From positions 107,723 to 171,722 of the forward strand of contig JAPMOS010000082.1 of the NCBI GenBank assembly GCA_027972325.1: a DNA stretch of 64,000 nt, given 5' to 3'. The notes beneath the pieces are model-generated. The model did not search any database and was not told the origin of the DNA. It worked only from the letters and a program-made list of their open reading frames with translations. This stretch comes from Paratrimastix pyriformis (lineage: Eukaryota > Preaxostyla > Paratrimastigidae). Shown here one piece after another: positions 26,101-34,819 of this stretch (within the stretch, counting starts at the first letter, position 1; each line of letters starts with the position of its first letter). The position numbers and the translations under genes were made by a program.

Positions 26101-26887
26101 AAACTGCTAATACACACCACTTAAAGCACTCATTGTCCTCATTCTGGATGTTAACTAATGCTTTCTTCAGTTTAAGAACTTCTGGCAATTCCATATAGCT
26201 GCTTCCTCGCATTGGTTTATAGGAACCCACATTCAGGAACACGTTTTCAATGCGTTTCAATACCCATGAACTGCCATTGCATACAAATGCATCCACCCTA
26301 TCCTGTATAACTGAAATGGCTGATTCAATTGCTTCTCCAATGTCCTTTTTTCCAAGTATTCTGATGCTTCCTGATGAAAAGTATCCGTACATGTTGTTGT
26401 TATCCTTTGTGAATTGACATTTCATAACCATGTTCACTTTGTATTGGCCCTGATGTAGCTCTTCACGTAGTATCTTCCCAATCATTTCATTTGTATCCAC
26501 GAAAAACCGTTCGACACTCTGTCTGTAATCTGCATCTTTACCGACATCATCCCCTCTATTCGCAATGGAATAGTTTTTGATGAACCCTTTCATGGCTTTA
26601 TTGCATTCAACCACCTCGTATTGTGGTAATTTACCGAAATCATCTTCCACATCCTCAGCTCCTTCAGTCGATAAGGCTTTCACGTCGATCGCTTCTTCCT
26701 GTGCAACCTTAACTTCCTTCTTTTCCTGTTTTTGCGATGATTGTGTCGGTTGCGATGTCTTACGTGTCTTCATATACTCTTCGAACATCTTCCTGCATTC
26801 TTCTTCTGACATACCTTCCAAGCTGCTAAAGGCATTAGTAGTTTTGGTTGACATTCCTATAGTATCATGAGATAAAATTTTTTTCAT
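23108..26887 (-). CDS. Protein-primed family B DNA polymerase (Polinton type)
   Basis: 1,259 residues from the first ATG; a second ATG 11 codons on (MSTKTT) follows a CTATAG and could be the true start. Exonuclease motifs: YADFEAL (~435), HNLKGYDAH and YLKTDVLLLADVFE. Polymerase motifs: A LDANNLYG (~825), B NNAVFGKTM (~995), C TDTDS (~1090) and KCKGVKK-type RCKGVKK. Upstream are a CLNC...HKPWC zinc knuckle and a CHICGG...DHDHITGEYRG His-Me-type zinc module, both typical of Polinton polymerases. The long N-terminal ~400 residues probably carry the terminal-protein function used to prime replication at the TIR ends; inferred from the family. A TATAAAAG sequence lies just upstream. Confidence 0.95.
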   Translation of the reverse strand: MKKILSHDTIGMSTKTTNAFSSLEGMSEEECRKMFEEYMKTRKTSQPTQSSQKQEKKEVKVAQEEAIDVKALSTEGAEDVEDDFGKLPQYEVVECNKAMKGFIKNYSIANRGDDVGKDADYRQSVERFFVDTNEMIGKILREELHQGQYKVNMVMKCQFTKDNNNMYGYFSSGSIRILGKKDIGEAIESAISVIQDRVDAFVCNGSSWVLKRIENVFLNVGSYKPMRGSSYMELPEVLKLKKALVNIQNEDNECFKWCVLAVLHPVKVHAEHVKQYMKYDDELNFSGMKFPMQIDKIARFEAKNNIAVNVLEHQINQKSVSFSPLYVSPIWKTAKAEVNLLYISEYDKENRTTNSHYVLIKDLSRLMASSQNKHKAKLYFCLNCMHGFKNDELLQKHKPWCYEHECCQACLPDEKDAHVQFNHIGKTMKQPFAIYADFEALTIPVGEDDKDKKIKAAYQHHEVCSYAYKVVSTYPEFERPIQLYRGEGAVEHFLTSIQAERKKIMKVVKRTREMNLSKEQQKEFNHATKCHICGGKIEDDSKKVRDHDHITGEYRGAAHNTCNLAYSLKNYKLPVFFHNLKGYDAHAIMQEIGKFTDNISCIPTTEEKYLSFTMDNVEFKDSFAFMTASLDELSANLGKNGYDDFIRTKADWEGITDEKLKLLCQKGVYPYDYLNKMEKFNEKELPPKEAFYSQLNNTAISDKDYAQAQTVWNTFECKTLGDYHDIYLKTDVLLLADVFEKFRDMCMKNYGLDPSCYISLPGLAWDAGLKRSGVKLDLFDETQMDMHLFIEKGIRGGISMITNRYCHANNKYMKTYDKDGKEVYILYLDANNLYGKAMSYRLPTTNFKWEKDVTKYTRKRILSLDKNGDKGYIFEVDLAYPKELHDMHNDYPLAPNKKIVEDGKLSEYQKQLKEKLGIKQAKVEKLICDFEEKTDYVVHYRTLQLYLKLGMELKAVKRVMSFNQDDWLEDYIKFNTEQRAASKNDFEKALFKLANNAVFGKTMQNNRAHINFTLTSSEEKARKLVAKPNYEKTTIFNEKLIGIHSKQTSVKLNMPIAVGQAILDLSKMHMYDFYYNTLKAKYGDKVKLLFTDTDSLCVAVETEDIYEDMKSFEEQLDTSNYPKESKLYSTENKAVIGKFKDEAQGKQIIEFCGLRSKMYSYVIEGDDKKHARCKGVKKSAITQELSHKRFLACLNSECGTQEEIEQAHPKVKFSTIQSKMHQLYSVSVNKFALCSYDDKRYLRNKYDSYAYGHYSIKME

Positions 26888-26954
26888 TTTTCTTTTATAA
26901 CCTATAAATTGGGAATTTCTTTAAGCCCTTTTTATTTCTACTTTCATTGTACCA

Positions 26955-27989
26955 ATGGAAAATACCATCCAAACTGCATACAGCGACCCTAAAACAGGCT
27001 TTGTTTCTGCTCCTAAACTGTATCGAAAACTCAAACAAGATAATAAAAATATCACCTTAGATGCTGTCCAAAATGCACTAAACAATGCGCCTGATTATCA
27101 AATTATGAAGGAAGACAGAAAGCCAAAAAAGTTCAACACTATTGTGGCTCATACAGCTCTCGCATGTGTACAAATGGACATTATCGTTTATGACCGCTTT
27201 AAAACTAAAACCGGCTACGAAAACATCCTTTGTGTCATTGACGTGTATTCCCGTTATGCTGCCTGTCGTCCACTTAAATCAAGAAAACCTACTGAAGTAC
27301 TGAAGGCTATGAAAACTATCTTTAATGATGACTTAAAAGGCATTCCTGAAAACATCAACTGTGACAATGAATTCAAAGCTAAACAATATGTCAAATGGAT
27401 GACTGACAATCGCATTGTAGCTCATTTCAGTGACCCTGAAGAAATCAATAAAAACAGTATCGTTGAACGGTTCAATCGAACTATTGCACTCAAACTACAA
27501 CGATGGCGGCTCTCATCCGGTGACAGTGATTGGACAAAAGTTCTCCAAGACTTAGTGTCGTCATACAACAATGACTATCACAGAACCATCAAGGCAACTC
27601 CCTCTGATGTGTTCAACAATCGTGACACAAACAAACAAACTGTCACTCAAATTGAACGCATCTATAACATTGGTGACCATGTTCGTGTCGCTCGTAAGCT
27701 CAAAACGTTCGCAAAAGGCGATGAAGTAAAGTACTCGTTGGCTGTTTACATCATTGATGCATATGATGGTAAAAAGTACATTCTCAGGAACCTAAAGTCC
27801 GGGGAAGTGTTGAAAAAGCACTACAAACAATATGAACTAAAGAAGGTTGGTGAAATCATCGAAAAGGACAACACTGAAAAGGCTGTCAAGAAGATTGATG
27901 TCACTAAAAAGAAAAGGCAAATCAAACGAAGACTGAACAAGGAAGGCATTGACAGTGACAATATCATTCATGGAATGAAGCTACGCTAA
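26955..27989 (+). CDS. Retroviral-type (rve) integrase
   Basis: 344 residues. The DDE catalytic triad is visible as D75 (VQMDIIVYD), D137 (CDNEF) and E171 (SIVERFNRT), with 33 residues between the last two. VIDVYSRYAACRPL lies between the first two acids. A C-terminal small beta domain (GDHVRVARKL and AVYIIDAYDGKKYILR) resembles the SH3/chromo-like region of Polinton integrases. It catalyses insertion, consistent with the 6-bp ACACTA duplication around this element. It is adjacent to the right TIR with only a 56-residue gene between. Confidence 0.95.
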   Translation: MENTIQTAYSDPKTGFVSAPKLYRKLKQDNKNITLDAVQNALNNAPDYQIMKEDRKPKKFNTIVAHTALACVQMDIIVYDRFKTKTGYENILCVIDVYSRYAACRPLKSRKPTEVLKAMKTIFNDDLKGIPENINCDNEFKAKQYVKWMTDNRIVAHFSDPEEINKNSIVERFNRTIALKLQRWRLSSGDSDWTKVLQDLVSSYNNDYHRTIKATPSDVFNNRDTNKQTVTQIERIYNIGDHVRVARKLKTFAKGDEVKYSLAVYIIDAYDGKKYILRNLKSGEVLKKHYKQYELKKVGEIIEKDNTEKAVKKIDVTKKKRQIKRRLNKEGIDSDNIIHGMKLR

Positions 27990-28156
27990 TAGGGATATTC
28001 ATTTTCATACACAATCGTCGTTGCATCCTCACTGTCATCGCCTTTTCGTTTTGTTATTGTAATGCTAAAGTACTCATCACCATGTTGGCTTATCAACTCC
28101 TGTAGCAACTCAAATACGGCCCTATCAATCGTAACTGTACGTTTCTTGCCACTCAT
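27986..28156 (-). CDS. 56-residue protein at right TIR
   Basis: An open frame starting MSGKKRTVTIDRAVFELLQ, with acidic/basic C-terminus ending ENEYPY. The TATC/CTATAG-type motif (about 28163-28184) stands just upstream, mirroring the first gene at the other end. It converges on the integrase, overlapping its stop by 4 nt. It resembles a small ribbon-helix-helix or helix-type regulator in size and composition, but no family was recognised. Confidence 0.5.
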   Translation of the reverse strand: MSGKKRTVTIDRAVFELLQELISQHGDEYFSITITKRKGDDSEDATTIVYENEYPY

Positions 28157-28162
28157 TGTCTA

Positions 28163-28184
28163 TACTATCTATAGATAATTATTT
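28163..28184 (-). promoter_or_regulatory. TATCTATAGATAG motif at inner edge of right TIR
   Basis: Reverse-strand AATTATCTATAGATAGTAT lies directly before the start of the 56-residue gene. It is the mirror image of the motif before the gene at 6418, so the two terminal genes share a promoter-like element at the inner edge of the TIR. Confidence 0.4.
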
Positions 28185-28191
28185 TTTGACT

Positions 28192-28887
28192 GCACGCCTT
28201 CTCAGATCTGTCCAATCGTTTCCAATTTATGCATTCTTCCCTCTGTAGCTGTCCCATTTTATCTCTTTTAGACCCTAAAGCTTTACATCAAAAGGCTCAC
28301 TGTTTTTGCATCTTCGTAAATCATCTGTAGCTGATTGAAATAATGTTCCAATTCATTCGTAGCTGATTGAAATCATGCTCTGAATGCTCTGTAGCTGCAT
28401 TGATATTTCACAAATATTTATTAGCATTTCGTTCAAATCGATTTTCCTATCATCAACAATTTATCATCGTTTATCACTAAAGAATGCATTGTTTTGACAC
28501 GCTTGGTTGAATTGCTGATGATTCGTTTTAAAATGCTGTTTTATCATGGATTTATTTTCATGACAAATAACGCATGTAGCTTGCTTGATTTATTAACGCT
28601 TGATGCTTAATTTGAATGAAATGATGCATTTGGTGAAAATCGTTTGATCACTTTTTTCGCTGTTTTTGCCACAAAAATTCATGTCAGCTTGATGGAAAAG
28701 AATGCACAAAATTGAACAGCTTGATTGAAAAGAATTATCATTTTTTCATCGCTTGAACAGAAATTTGACAAAGGCGGAACATCGAAAGAAACGAAAATTT
28801 CAATCGAATTGAGCTTCAAGCGTTGCATTTTTTAAATCGAGAGACATCTTTTTGAAATTTCAGAAACCGCCTTTTATAACTACTACC
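28192..28887. repeat. Right terminal inverted repeat of inner element
   Basis: Inverted copy of 5661-6356, ending ATAACTACTACC at 28887 followed by the duplicated ACACTA. Small substitutions between the two copies indicate that both arms have aged independently since insertion or were already different. Confidence 0.92.
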
Positions 28888-30057
28888 ACACTACACAGAA
28901 TTCAGATTTGGAACGGAATGCAATCAAAATCAATGAGTTCACTGATGATAAGACAACCAAGATAAGGAAGCCCAAGATTGTAACGGACCCAGTTGTTATC
29001 AAGCCAAATCGTCAGATATCATTTGGCAGTGTCGCACAATAAGTACAGTGGATTGGTATCCGGTAATGATATACATCTGCACATTACTATTGGAGCTACT
29101 ACAGCATCAGCCGGCACGGTGAGTTATGTTGGTGGATATCTAATGAAGCTCATTAAGTCCATCAAGTTCAAGCATCAAGGCCGGGAAATATACAAATTAG
29201 ATAATGCGGGAATATATCAATATTACCAGCGAGCCATCCAAGAACGCAAATCGCTAATGATGCAAAATGCACGAATAGGTGCAACAGGTACTGACATTGA
29301 CCCAGCAGTTCAACAAGAAGGGCTGATATACATTCCGAATCCATTCATCGACTTTAACCCACTACGGTTGGATATCCTACAAGGCAATCCTTATTATGAA
29401 GTGGAAATTGCCCCGCTATCAGAAATAGCATCATCATCAACAGCAGGCGCATCGTTATCCAACACATTCATTGATGTTGAATTGGTATGCAACTATATGA
29501 CAATGCATGAAGATGATAAGAGGGCTATACTACAGAGCAGTATGGATGCAAGTGGGATTGCCACAGTGCAGAATGAATTTGTCGACAGCACTAAGTATTT
29601 GGTATCAGCAGGTTCAACATCTATTACATGCGATTTACCTTTTGACGAAGTAGAATATTTATCCATGTACCTATCAGATGACACTACAGGGGCGCCATTC
29701 ACAGGAACCCCATATATCCAAGAATATCACATATCTGTTGACAACAAGAACTATCCCGACACAACAATAAGTATCAAATCACAAGAATTCCAACAGATGA
29801 TGTATTTCCGGAAGGCATTTGATAAGTACATTATGACCCTACGCTTTTCTGGGTTACCAAGCAAGGATGATGATATTGAATCATATGGCAATGTGTATGG
29901 TACCATGGTGCTAAAAGAGTATTCCAATCCCAAATTAGTTGTGAATTTCACACAAGCATTGCCACACAATAGCACACTTAACGTGTTTGCTTATGGACGA
30001 GCATGGTATCGCTACAATTCAAAATTGGGTACCATTAATGTAGAACACAAGAACTAA
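28888..30057 (+). pseudogene. 3' part of outer major capsid gene
   Basis: Continues the gene started at 5624 after the repeated ACACTA. It is ~98% identical to 13031-14239 but also carries an 11-nt deletion near 29036, so the frame is broken independently of the insertion. From about residue 65 onward the frame is open to the end. Two separate lesions show that this capsid gene is dead. Confidence 0.92.
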
Positions 30058-30119
30058 AGCATGAACCAATTCGAATAGTAGGAAATTTATTATGGTACGT
30101 CAAGTTTATCTTTTTATGC

Positions 30120-30485
30120 ATGATTTGTATTAGACACATCATGTATATCGTATTAAACCTGAAATCAACACAGAAGTCAGTCACATTGAACCAATGGGTA
30201 AACAAAAGTCCCACTTTTCTGACATTGACAGCAACTAATGTGGACACTAATTCGACAACGCGAAACAACTACTATGTTGTTATCAAAGGACTATATACAG
30301 ACCAAATAGTCAGCAACGTGACAAGTGAAGCCGCAATACCAGTACCAGTTGGAAGTGATAATAAAATGATGGAATTATCACCAACATCAACATTGACAAG
30401 AACATATCAATATGCCATTATGGATGAAACTGGACAACCAACAACTGATGAAGTGACTGTCAATATGTTGTTTAAAGTGGATTAA
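30120..30485 (+). CDS. Small beta-rich protein after capsid gene (outer copy)
   Basis: 121 residues, nearly identical to 14859-15224. The upstream spacer is ~60 bp here against ~620 bp in the inner element because the MITE is absent. Candidate minor capsid/cement protein, unknown family. Confidence 0.6.
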   Translation: MICIRHIMYIVLNLKSTQKSVTLNQWVNKSPTFLTLTATNVDTNSTTRNNYYVVIKGLYTDQIVSNVTSEAAIPVPVGSDNKMMELSPTSTLTRTYQYAIMDETGQPTTDEVTVNMLFKVD

Positions 30486-30706
30486 TGTGATTGTTGGAAC
30501 ACTAATTTGATGCCATTCCCTATGTCTTTTGTGAAAAAGGCAGCATTATCTATGATTTCGTTTATTCTGTACCTTAAAACATTCAATGTTTTATGTACAC
30601 GCTTTATTGGCACTAACTTGTGCTTTTTCAACCATGCGCGGCATTGTTTGGCAGTGAATTTAGTGTTGTCAAAAAGAACTACCTGAATGGTTGGTTCTGA
30701 AGGCAT
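30482..30706 (-). CDS. Short WLKKH-family protein (outer version)
   Basis: 74 residues matching the C-terminal two thirds of the 113-residue inner protein (CRAWLKKHKLVPIKRVHK, FFTKDIGNGIKL) at roughly 60% identity. The different N-terminus and lower identity mark the left edge of the exchanged block between the two elements. Confidence 0.6.
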   Translation of the reverse strand: MPSEPTIQVVLFDNTKFTAKQCRAWLKKHKLVPIKRVHKTLNVLRYRINEIIDNAAFFTKDIGNGIKLVFQQSH

Positions 30707-30717
30707 TTACATCTACC

Positions 30718-30957
30718 TTAGAAATTTTTATCATGATCCACAGCTACCTCAACAATTTCGCCTGATCTTAAACCAATCACATCGCCTATGTCAAATCGAT
30801 GCTTACCAACTAATTTATTGTCGACTTTCCCTTTCATCCGTTTTCCATTGATCTCAGTGACGATAAGCCAAAAAGCCTCGCCTTTTCTGACAATCTTGAC
30901 GATAGAACCAACAGTGATAATAGCAGTTGTGCTTATACGTCTTTCATTCGAAGACAT
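30718..30957 (-). CDS. Small beta-rich protein, outer element only
   Basis: 79 residues with a strand-rich pattern (GSIVKIVRKGEAFWLIVTEI and GDVIGLRSGEIVEVAV) suggesting a small barrel or SH3-like fold; it recalls short bacterial/phage proteins of the DUF2314 kind, which I cannot verify. No counterpart at the same place in the inner element. Confidence 0.5.
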   Translation of the reverse strand: MSSNERRISTTAIITVGSIVKIVRKGEAFWLIVTEINGKRMKGKVDNKLVGKHRFDIGDVIGLRSGEIVEVAVDHDKNF

Positions 30958-31009
30958 TTCGTTACATTTACGTTATAAATTTTTTCTCCATCAATTGTAT
31001 TATTAACCG

Positions 31010-31831
31010 ATGTCTGAAAACCCATTTTTACAGCTTGTAGGTAAAACAAAGAAGGGACATTCCAAAGGAGTTCGCAAAAGCACTAAAGGAACACATCGTT
31101 CCAAAGGTGATTCATTTGAAGCAACCATGAGCAAAGTCCTTGACATGATTGATAAAAGAAATGGTAAGATACCAGAGAACGAATTCACCAGCATGCAAAA
31201 GACATTCATGACGCAGCCTGAAATAAAAGCAAATGTCGATTTTGAACTTGGGCCATTCAGGTTTTATCGCAGTGGCGACAGCTGTTGGGCGATATTTTTA
31301 GGGGACGCAGATTCTGATTACCATCCTTATGATCCAGATGCGGATGAAAATACAGTGTATGGGATTGTCCGTAAGAACGTAACCAAGTTCGAAAAGGTGC
31401 CAATAGATAGAGCTGATTTCGACATGGCGAAAAACATCTACGATGAACGGTTGAAAATTACACAGCCGTTCTATGCAACAAAACAGACAAATAGCGATGC
31501 CATTAAATACACGACACTTGTGACAAAGTACAAAGAGTATCAGAAGTCATTGCCTGAATTTGTATCAAAGTATGGGCACACCAGTCCAATTGTAGAGGGA
31601 CTACGTGATGCGATGAGCAAATTAGCTAAAGTGATTGATGAAATGAATGGTAAGATGAAGTCAGACGATGACATGTATAAGTTCTTCATGTCTAATCAAC
31701 GAAATATATTTGCGCCACAAGCTGACATGTCGAGAATTGGCAAATTGGAATCGATGCTTGGCGCCTTAAAGGCTAAAAGTGAGATTGATGGAAAGGGTGG
31801 TGATGGAAAGAAAGGAAGTGGTGGATCATAA
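31010..31831 (+). CDS. Variable structural-type protein (TQPEIKANVDFELGP family, outer version)
   Basis: 273 residues with basic N-terminus, core MTQPEIKANVDFELGPFRFY, KITQPFYATKQ block and a Gly/Lys-rich tail. Homologous to 15578-16366 but only about half identical, while the gene downstream is ~97% identical between elements. Its end overlaps the convergent tail-anchored protein gene by 6 nt. Function unknown. Confidence 0.65.
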   Translation: MSENPFLQLVGKTKKGHSKGVRKSTKGTHRSKGDSFEATMSKVLDMIDKRNGKIPENEFTSMQKTFMTQPEIKANVDFELGPFRFYRSGDSCWAIFLGDADSDYHPYDPDADENTVYGIVRKNVTKFEKVPIDRADFDMAKNIYDERLKITQPFYATKQTNSDAIKYTTLVTKYKEYQKSLPEFVSKYGHTSPIVEGLRDAMSKLAKVIDEMNGKMKSDDDMYKFFMSNQRNIFAPQADMSRIGKLESMLGALKAKSEIDGKGGDGKKGSGGS

Positions 31832-32968
31832 GATATTCATCATGACGAAGACAGCCGCCCCTAATAGCAAATATGAGGTATAGTTCGTTTTATCAGTGTC
31901 AACATCATGCATATCAGGCTTTATTGGTTCATCAGGCTTTATTGGTTCATCAGGCTTTATTGGTTCATCAGGCACATCAGGTACCACAGGCACATCAGGT
32001 TTATCCTCCTTTTCCTTTTTAGCATTTACAACACATTCATTTAGTTGTTGTATTTGTACATTTGTCAATGTGCCTACATTTTTCCAATCAATGACATTAC
32101 GGCAATCAACACACATTAAATCCCCCCATTGTGGTTTTGATGGCATTTCAGGCTTATTGACATTGATTTGTGCTATCTTTTGTGTGATGTAGTCAGTCTT
32201 GTAATAAAAGGTAACCATGAATTCACCTGTTTTAGCTTGCCTGTTCAACTCACTCCATTCACATGATTGGACGTTAATGTTTGATATGTCCAACCCATTT
32301 TGTTTGACAGTTGATGCAATATATCTGTCCTTTTCTACCATTGCTTGGAATGAAATGCTATCAATGTTCCATAACCCTGTAATTGTTGCATGGATGAACT
32401 GTATTGTGTCATTCATGTAGTACCATTTATCATATTCATCCTTCCATTTGTTGAATTTGGTGTAGTAGTCATCCATTTGCTTCATGTATGTCTCATTCAT
32501 TTTGACAATGTTTTGCACTCCTTTTTCACACTCAGACAGCTCTTTTGGTGGATTGTCCTCAATGTCTTTTAGGCAATCCCAATTCTTTACACATGCGTCT
32601 GTTTTAGAACAATTCACACATTTGTTGTATTGTGCCTCATTAGTTGCTTTTGCTATCACGGGGAAAAACTCTTGGTATGAATCCCAATCAAAGTTGTTGG
32701 AATGTGCAAATGTCAGTGATTGCGGCACTGTGAATTCACTGTAGTATGCACGTGTTTTCCCTATTCGTAATGGCATCTCAACACGTAGCTTGACATATAA
32801 TGCTTTTAATGCACTCTTTCGTTTGTCTCCATCCATTTGCATCAAAGTGTCATATCGCCGTTTGCTGACAAAGTCCATATACAGTGTCATTCGTGTATAG
32901 CTCACGTTGTTTTGTTGAAAAGCATTGATGAATTTGCTTTCACTATCAATTGTGCTCCATGAAATCAT
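31826..32968 (-). CDS. Cys-containing tail-anchored membrane protein (outer copy)
   Basis: 380 residues, ~97% identical to 17059-18186 in the ectodomain. The stalk differs: DKPEVP-type repeats are replaced by DEPIKP repeats, so the stalk is a length-variable tandem repeat. The C-terminal hydrophobic anchor (YLLLGAAVFVMMNIL) is kept. Cysteine positions are conserved. It is intact, although other genes of this outer element are broken. Confidence 0.7.
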   Translation of the reverse strand: MISWSTIDSESKFINAFQQNNVSYTRMTLYMDFVSKRRYDTLMQMDGDKRKSALKALYVKLRVEMPLRIGKTRAYYSEFTVPQSLTFAHSNNFDWDSYQEFFPVIAKATNEAQYNKCVNCSKTDACVKNWDCLKDIEDNPPKELSECEKGVQNIVKMNETYMKQMDDYYTKFNKWKDEYDKWYYMNDTIQFIHATITGLWNIDSISFQAMVEKDRYIASTVKQNGLDISNINVQSCEWSELNRQAKTGEFMVTFYYKTDYITQKIAQINVNKPEMPSKPQWGDLMCVDCRNVIDWKNVGTLTNVQIQQLNECVVNAKKEKEDKPDVPVVPDVPDEPIKPDEPIKPDEPIKPDMHDVDTDKTNYTSYLLLGAAVFVMMNIL

Positions 32969-33024
32969 TGTTGATGGTATTCAATGATATAACAGGCTAA
33001 ATTTACATCCCTATTCTATACACA

Positions 33025-33675
33025 ATGGGTGGAAACATTAGCTACAATTCAATTCGACAGGATTTGCTAAATTACATCTCTGTTGATGAAACCAACATCA
33101 TCATGCAACAGGTTAATGTTGTACTGAATGCCAAGAATGAAATCATCTTTAAGAACATTGCACACATCAAGAATGTCAAGATATCATTTGCCAATGACAT
33201 AAAGAACCAGATAATTGCCAAAACAATACTGCAATCAACATCTGCCACGTCTGCTTACAATGATATACTTAACAAGATATCTGAAAAGCAAAATCAAGGC
33301 GGCATCTTTACTGCTAACATGAATGTATTGGACATGATTAAAAGGCTAAAGAATGTGGTTGATGTGCATCGAATCAACCAACAGATGCAAAACATAAGAA
33401 ACACATTCGATGTTGTCAATTCATTCCAAGTTATCAATGACGCATTTGTTCCATCATCAAGTTTGGAGGATGTTGACCTGACTGCAACCAATGAACTGTA
33501 TAACAAGCAAGTGTACGACAGTTTAGCTGTGATATATTCAGAAATTGACCAACACACAAAAGATGATGAGGAACATGATATGGGACAGACAGCTGATAAC
33601 ACAACCGCATTGATTGCAATTGCTGCCGTGTTGGTTGTAGGAGGCTTTATCTATATGAATAGACAAAACAAATAG
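33025..33675 (+). CDS. MG-starting tail-anchored protein (outer copy)
   Basis: 216 residues, differing from the inner protein at a handful of positions. MGGNISYNS start, cysteine-free helical body and C-terminal anchor with short basic end are all conserved. Divergently paired with the Cys-containing protein gene, with a ~55-bp gap. Confidence 0.7.
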   Translation: MGGNISYNSIRQDLLNYISVDETNIIMQQVNVVLNAKNEIIFKNIAHIKNVKISFANDIKNQIIAKTILQSTSATSAYNDILNKISEKQNQGGIFTANMNVLDMIKRLKNVVDVHRINQQMQNIRNTFDVVNSFQVINDAFVPSSSLEDVDLTATNELYNKQVYDSLAVIYSEIDQHTKDDEEHDMGQTADNTTALIAIAAVLVVGGFIYMNRQNK

Positions 33676-33706
33676 TGTGAAGAATTTCTGTCTTTAACTT
33701 ATTATC

Positions 33707-34819
33707 ATGGAGAAGTTCACGCGAAATCAGAAGATGGCATTAGCATTAACCATCATGTTGTACAATAGTCAAAAGCAACAGCGTCAAGATGCACATCATG
33801 ATGAAAAGCCTATTGCGTCTTTAAGTTCAATATTTGATGATAATAGCGATGATGATGATAAAAGCGGTAAAGAGGAAGAGGAAGAGGAAGAGGAAGAGGA
33901 AGAGGAAGAGGAAGAGGAAGAGGAAGAGGAAGAGGAAGAGGAAGACGATAAAGGCCCAGAAGTCCTACCAGACGATGATGTTGCTGGAGAGGATTTAGAA
34001 GGCGGCGAGTTCGCGCCTGATGAAGGGACTGCCCCACCTGGAGAGGACGTTCCGACTGAAGATATCATTTCACCTGAACAAGGCATTAGAGAAATATTAG
34101 GGGATGCACCTGAACCTACACCTGAAGAAATGTATGACTTGTACATGAAAGACGAAACAATGAATGGCATTATTCGTCATCAAATACTACTGTCCGGCCC
34201 GTTATATCCATGGAATAATTATACCAAAACCAAAACACCGAGAGACTATTCATTTAAAATCCCAAAAGATGAATACTATAGAATAAAGGCTGAAGAAATA
34301 CGAAAGGAAGGCCATAAAGTTAAGTTGCCAGATTTCGGGGATAAACCGGACGAGATGAAATATATAACGTATAAAGCTGAAGATATCACGCCGGAAATAC
34401 TTGAAGAGGCTGCAACACAATATAATTCACGACTAAAGTTATATAGTAAGGAAATTCAAGATGAACTTATGGGATTCAACAAGTTGGGTAAGCAGAAATA
34501 CATGCCGAAGGGCTTTAATAAGAAGTCATTGGAAAACCTGATCGGTGTACAACGAGCAAAACGTGCTGTGGAGGAAACCACACGAAAGCATGCCGAAGAG
34601 GAAGCCACAAGAAAACAAGCTGAGGATAAAGCCGCGAAAGAGTGGACTGCGAATGCGGATGAAGCTGTGAAAGAGTGGGTCAAGGATGAGGAGGAAGCTG
34701 TGAGAAAACGGGCTGAGGAGGAAGCTGCAAGAAAGCATGCTGAGGAGGAAGCCACAAGAAAACGTGCTGAAGAGGAAGCTGCAAGAAATCATATAATTTG
34801 GTTGTTCCATTTCCAATAG
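33707..34819 (+). CDS. Acidic protein with Glu tract and AEEEA repeats; 3' end lost at a junction
   Basis: 370 residues: Asp-rich start, a ~24-residue poly-Glu tract encoded by a GAAGAG microsatellite (33880-33943), a middle related to the inner protein at 18920 (DEYYRIKAE), and C-terminal RKRAEEEAARKHAEEEA tandem repeats. The last ~8 residues (NHIIWLFHFQ) read into element C, so the natural end is missing. Function unknown. Confidence 0.6.
   Translation: MEKFTRNQKMALALTIMLYNSQKQQRQDAHHDEKPIASLSSIFDDNSDDDDKSGKEEEEEEEEEEEEEEEEEEEEEEEEDDKGPEVLPDDDVAGEDLEGGEFAPDEGTAPPGEDVPTEDIISPEQGIREILGDAPEPTPEEMYDLYMKDETMNGIIRHQILLSGPLYPWNNYTKTKTPRDYSFKIPKDEYYRIKAEEIRKEGHKVKLPDFGDKPDEMKYITYKAEDITPEILEEAATQYNSRLKLYSKEIQDELMGFNKLGKQKYMPKGFNKKSLENLIGVQRAKRAVEETTRKHAEEEATRKQAEDKAAKEWTANADEAVKEWVKDEEEAVRKRAEEEAARKHAEEEATRKRAEEEAARNHIIWLFHFQ

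Larger units (their letters stand above)
5658..28887. mobile_element. Inner Polinton-like element, full length, with TIRs and 6-bp target duplication
   Basis: A 23.2-kb unit bounded by long inverted repeats starting GGTAGTAGTTATAAAAGG (left tip at 5661, right tip at 28887; three extra bases GTA at 5658-5660). The hexamer ACACTA lies immediately outside both ends (5652-5657 and 28888-28893), and removing the unit rejoins the capsid gene. It encodes an rve integrase, protein-primed DNA polymerase, packaging ATPase, capsid-type proteins and a fibre, the hallmark gene set of Polintons and PLVs. A 6-bp duplication is the known signature of Polinton integration. No cysteine protease was recognised. 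The major genes are open, so this copy may be recent or still functional. Confidence 0.93.

Noticed and set aside
33796-34170. Ser-rich frame antisense to the acidic protein gene
   Set aside because: Poly-Ser is simply the complement of the GAAGAG microsatellite that encodes poly-Glu.
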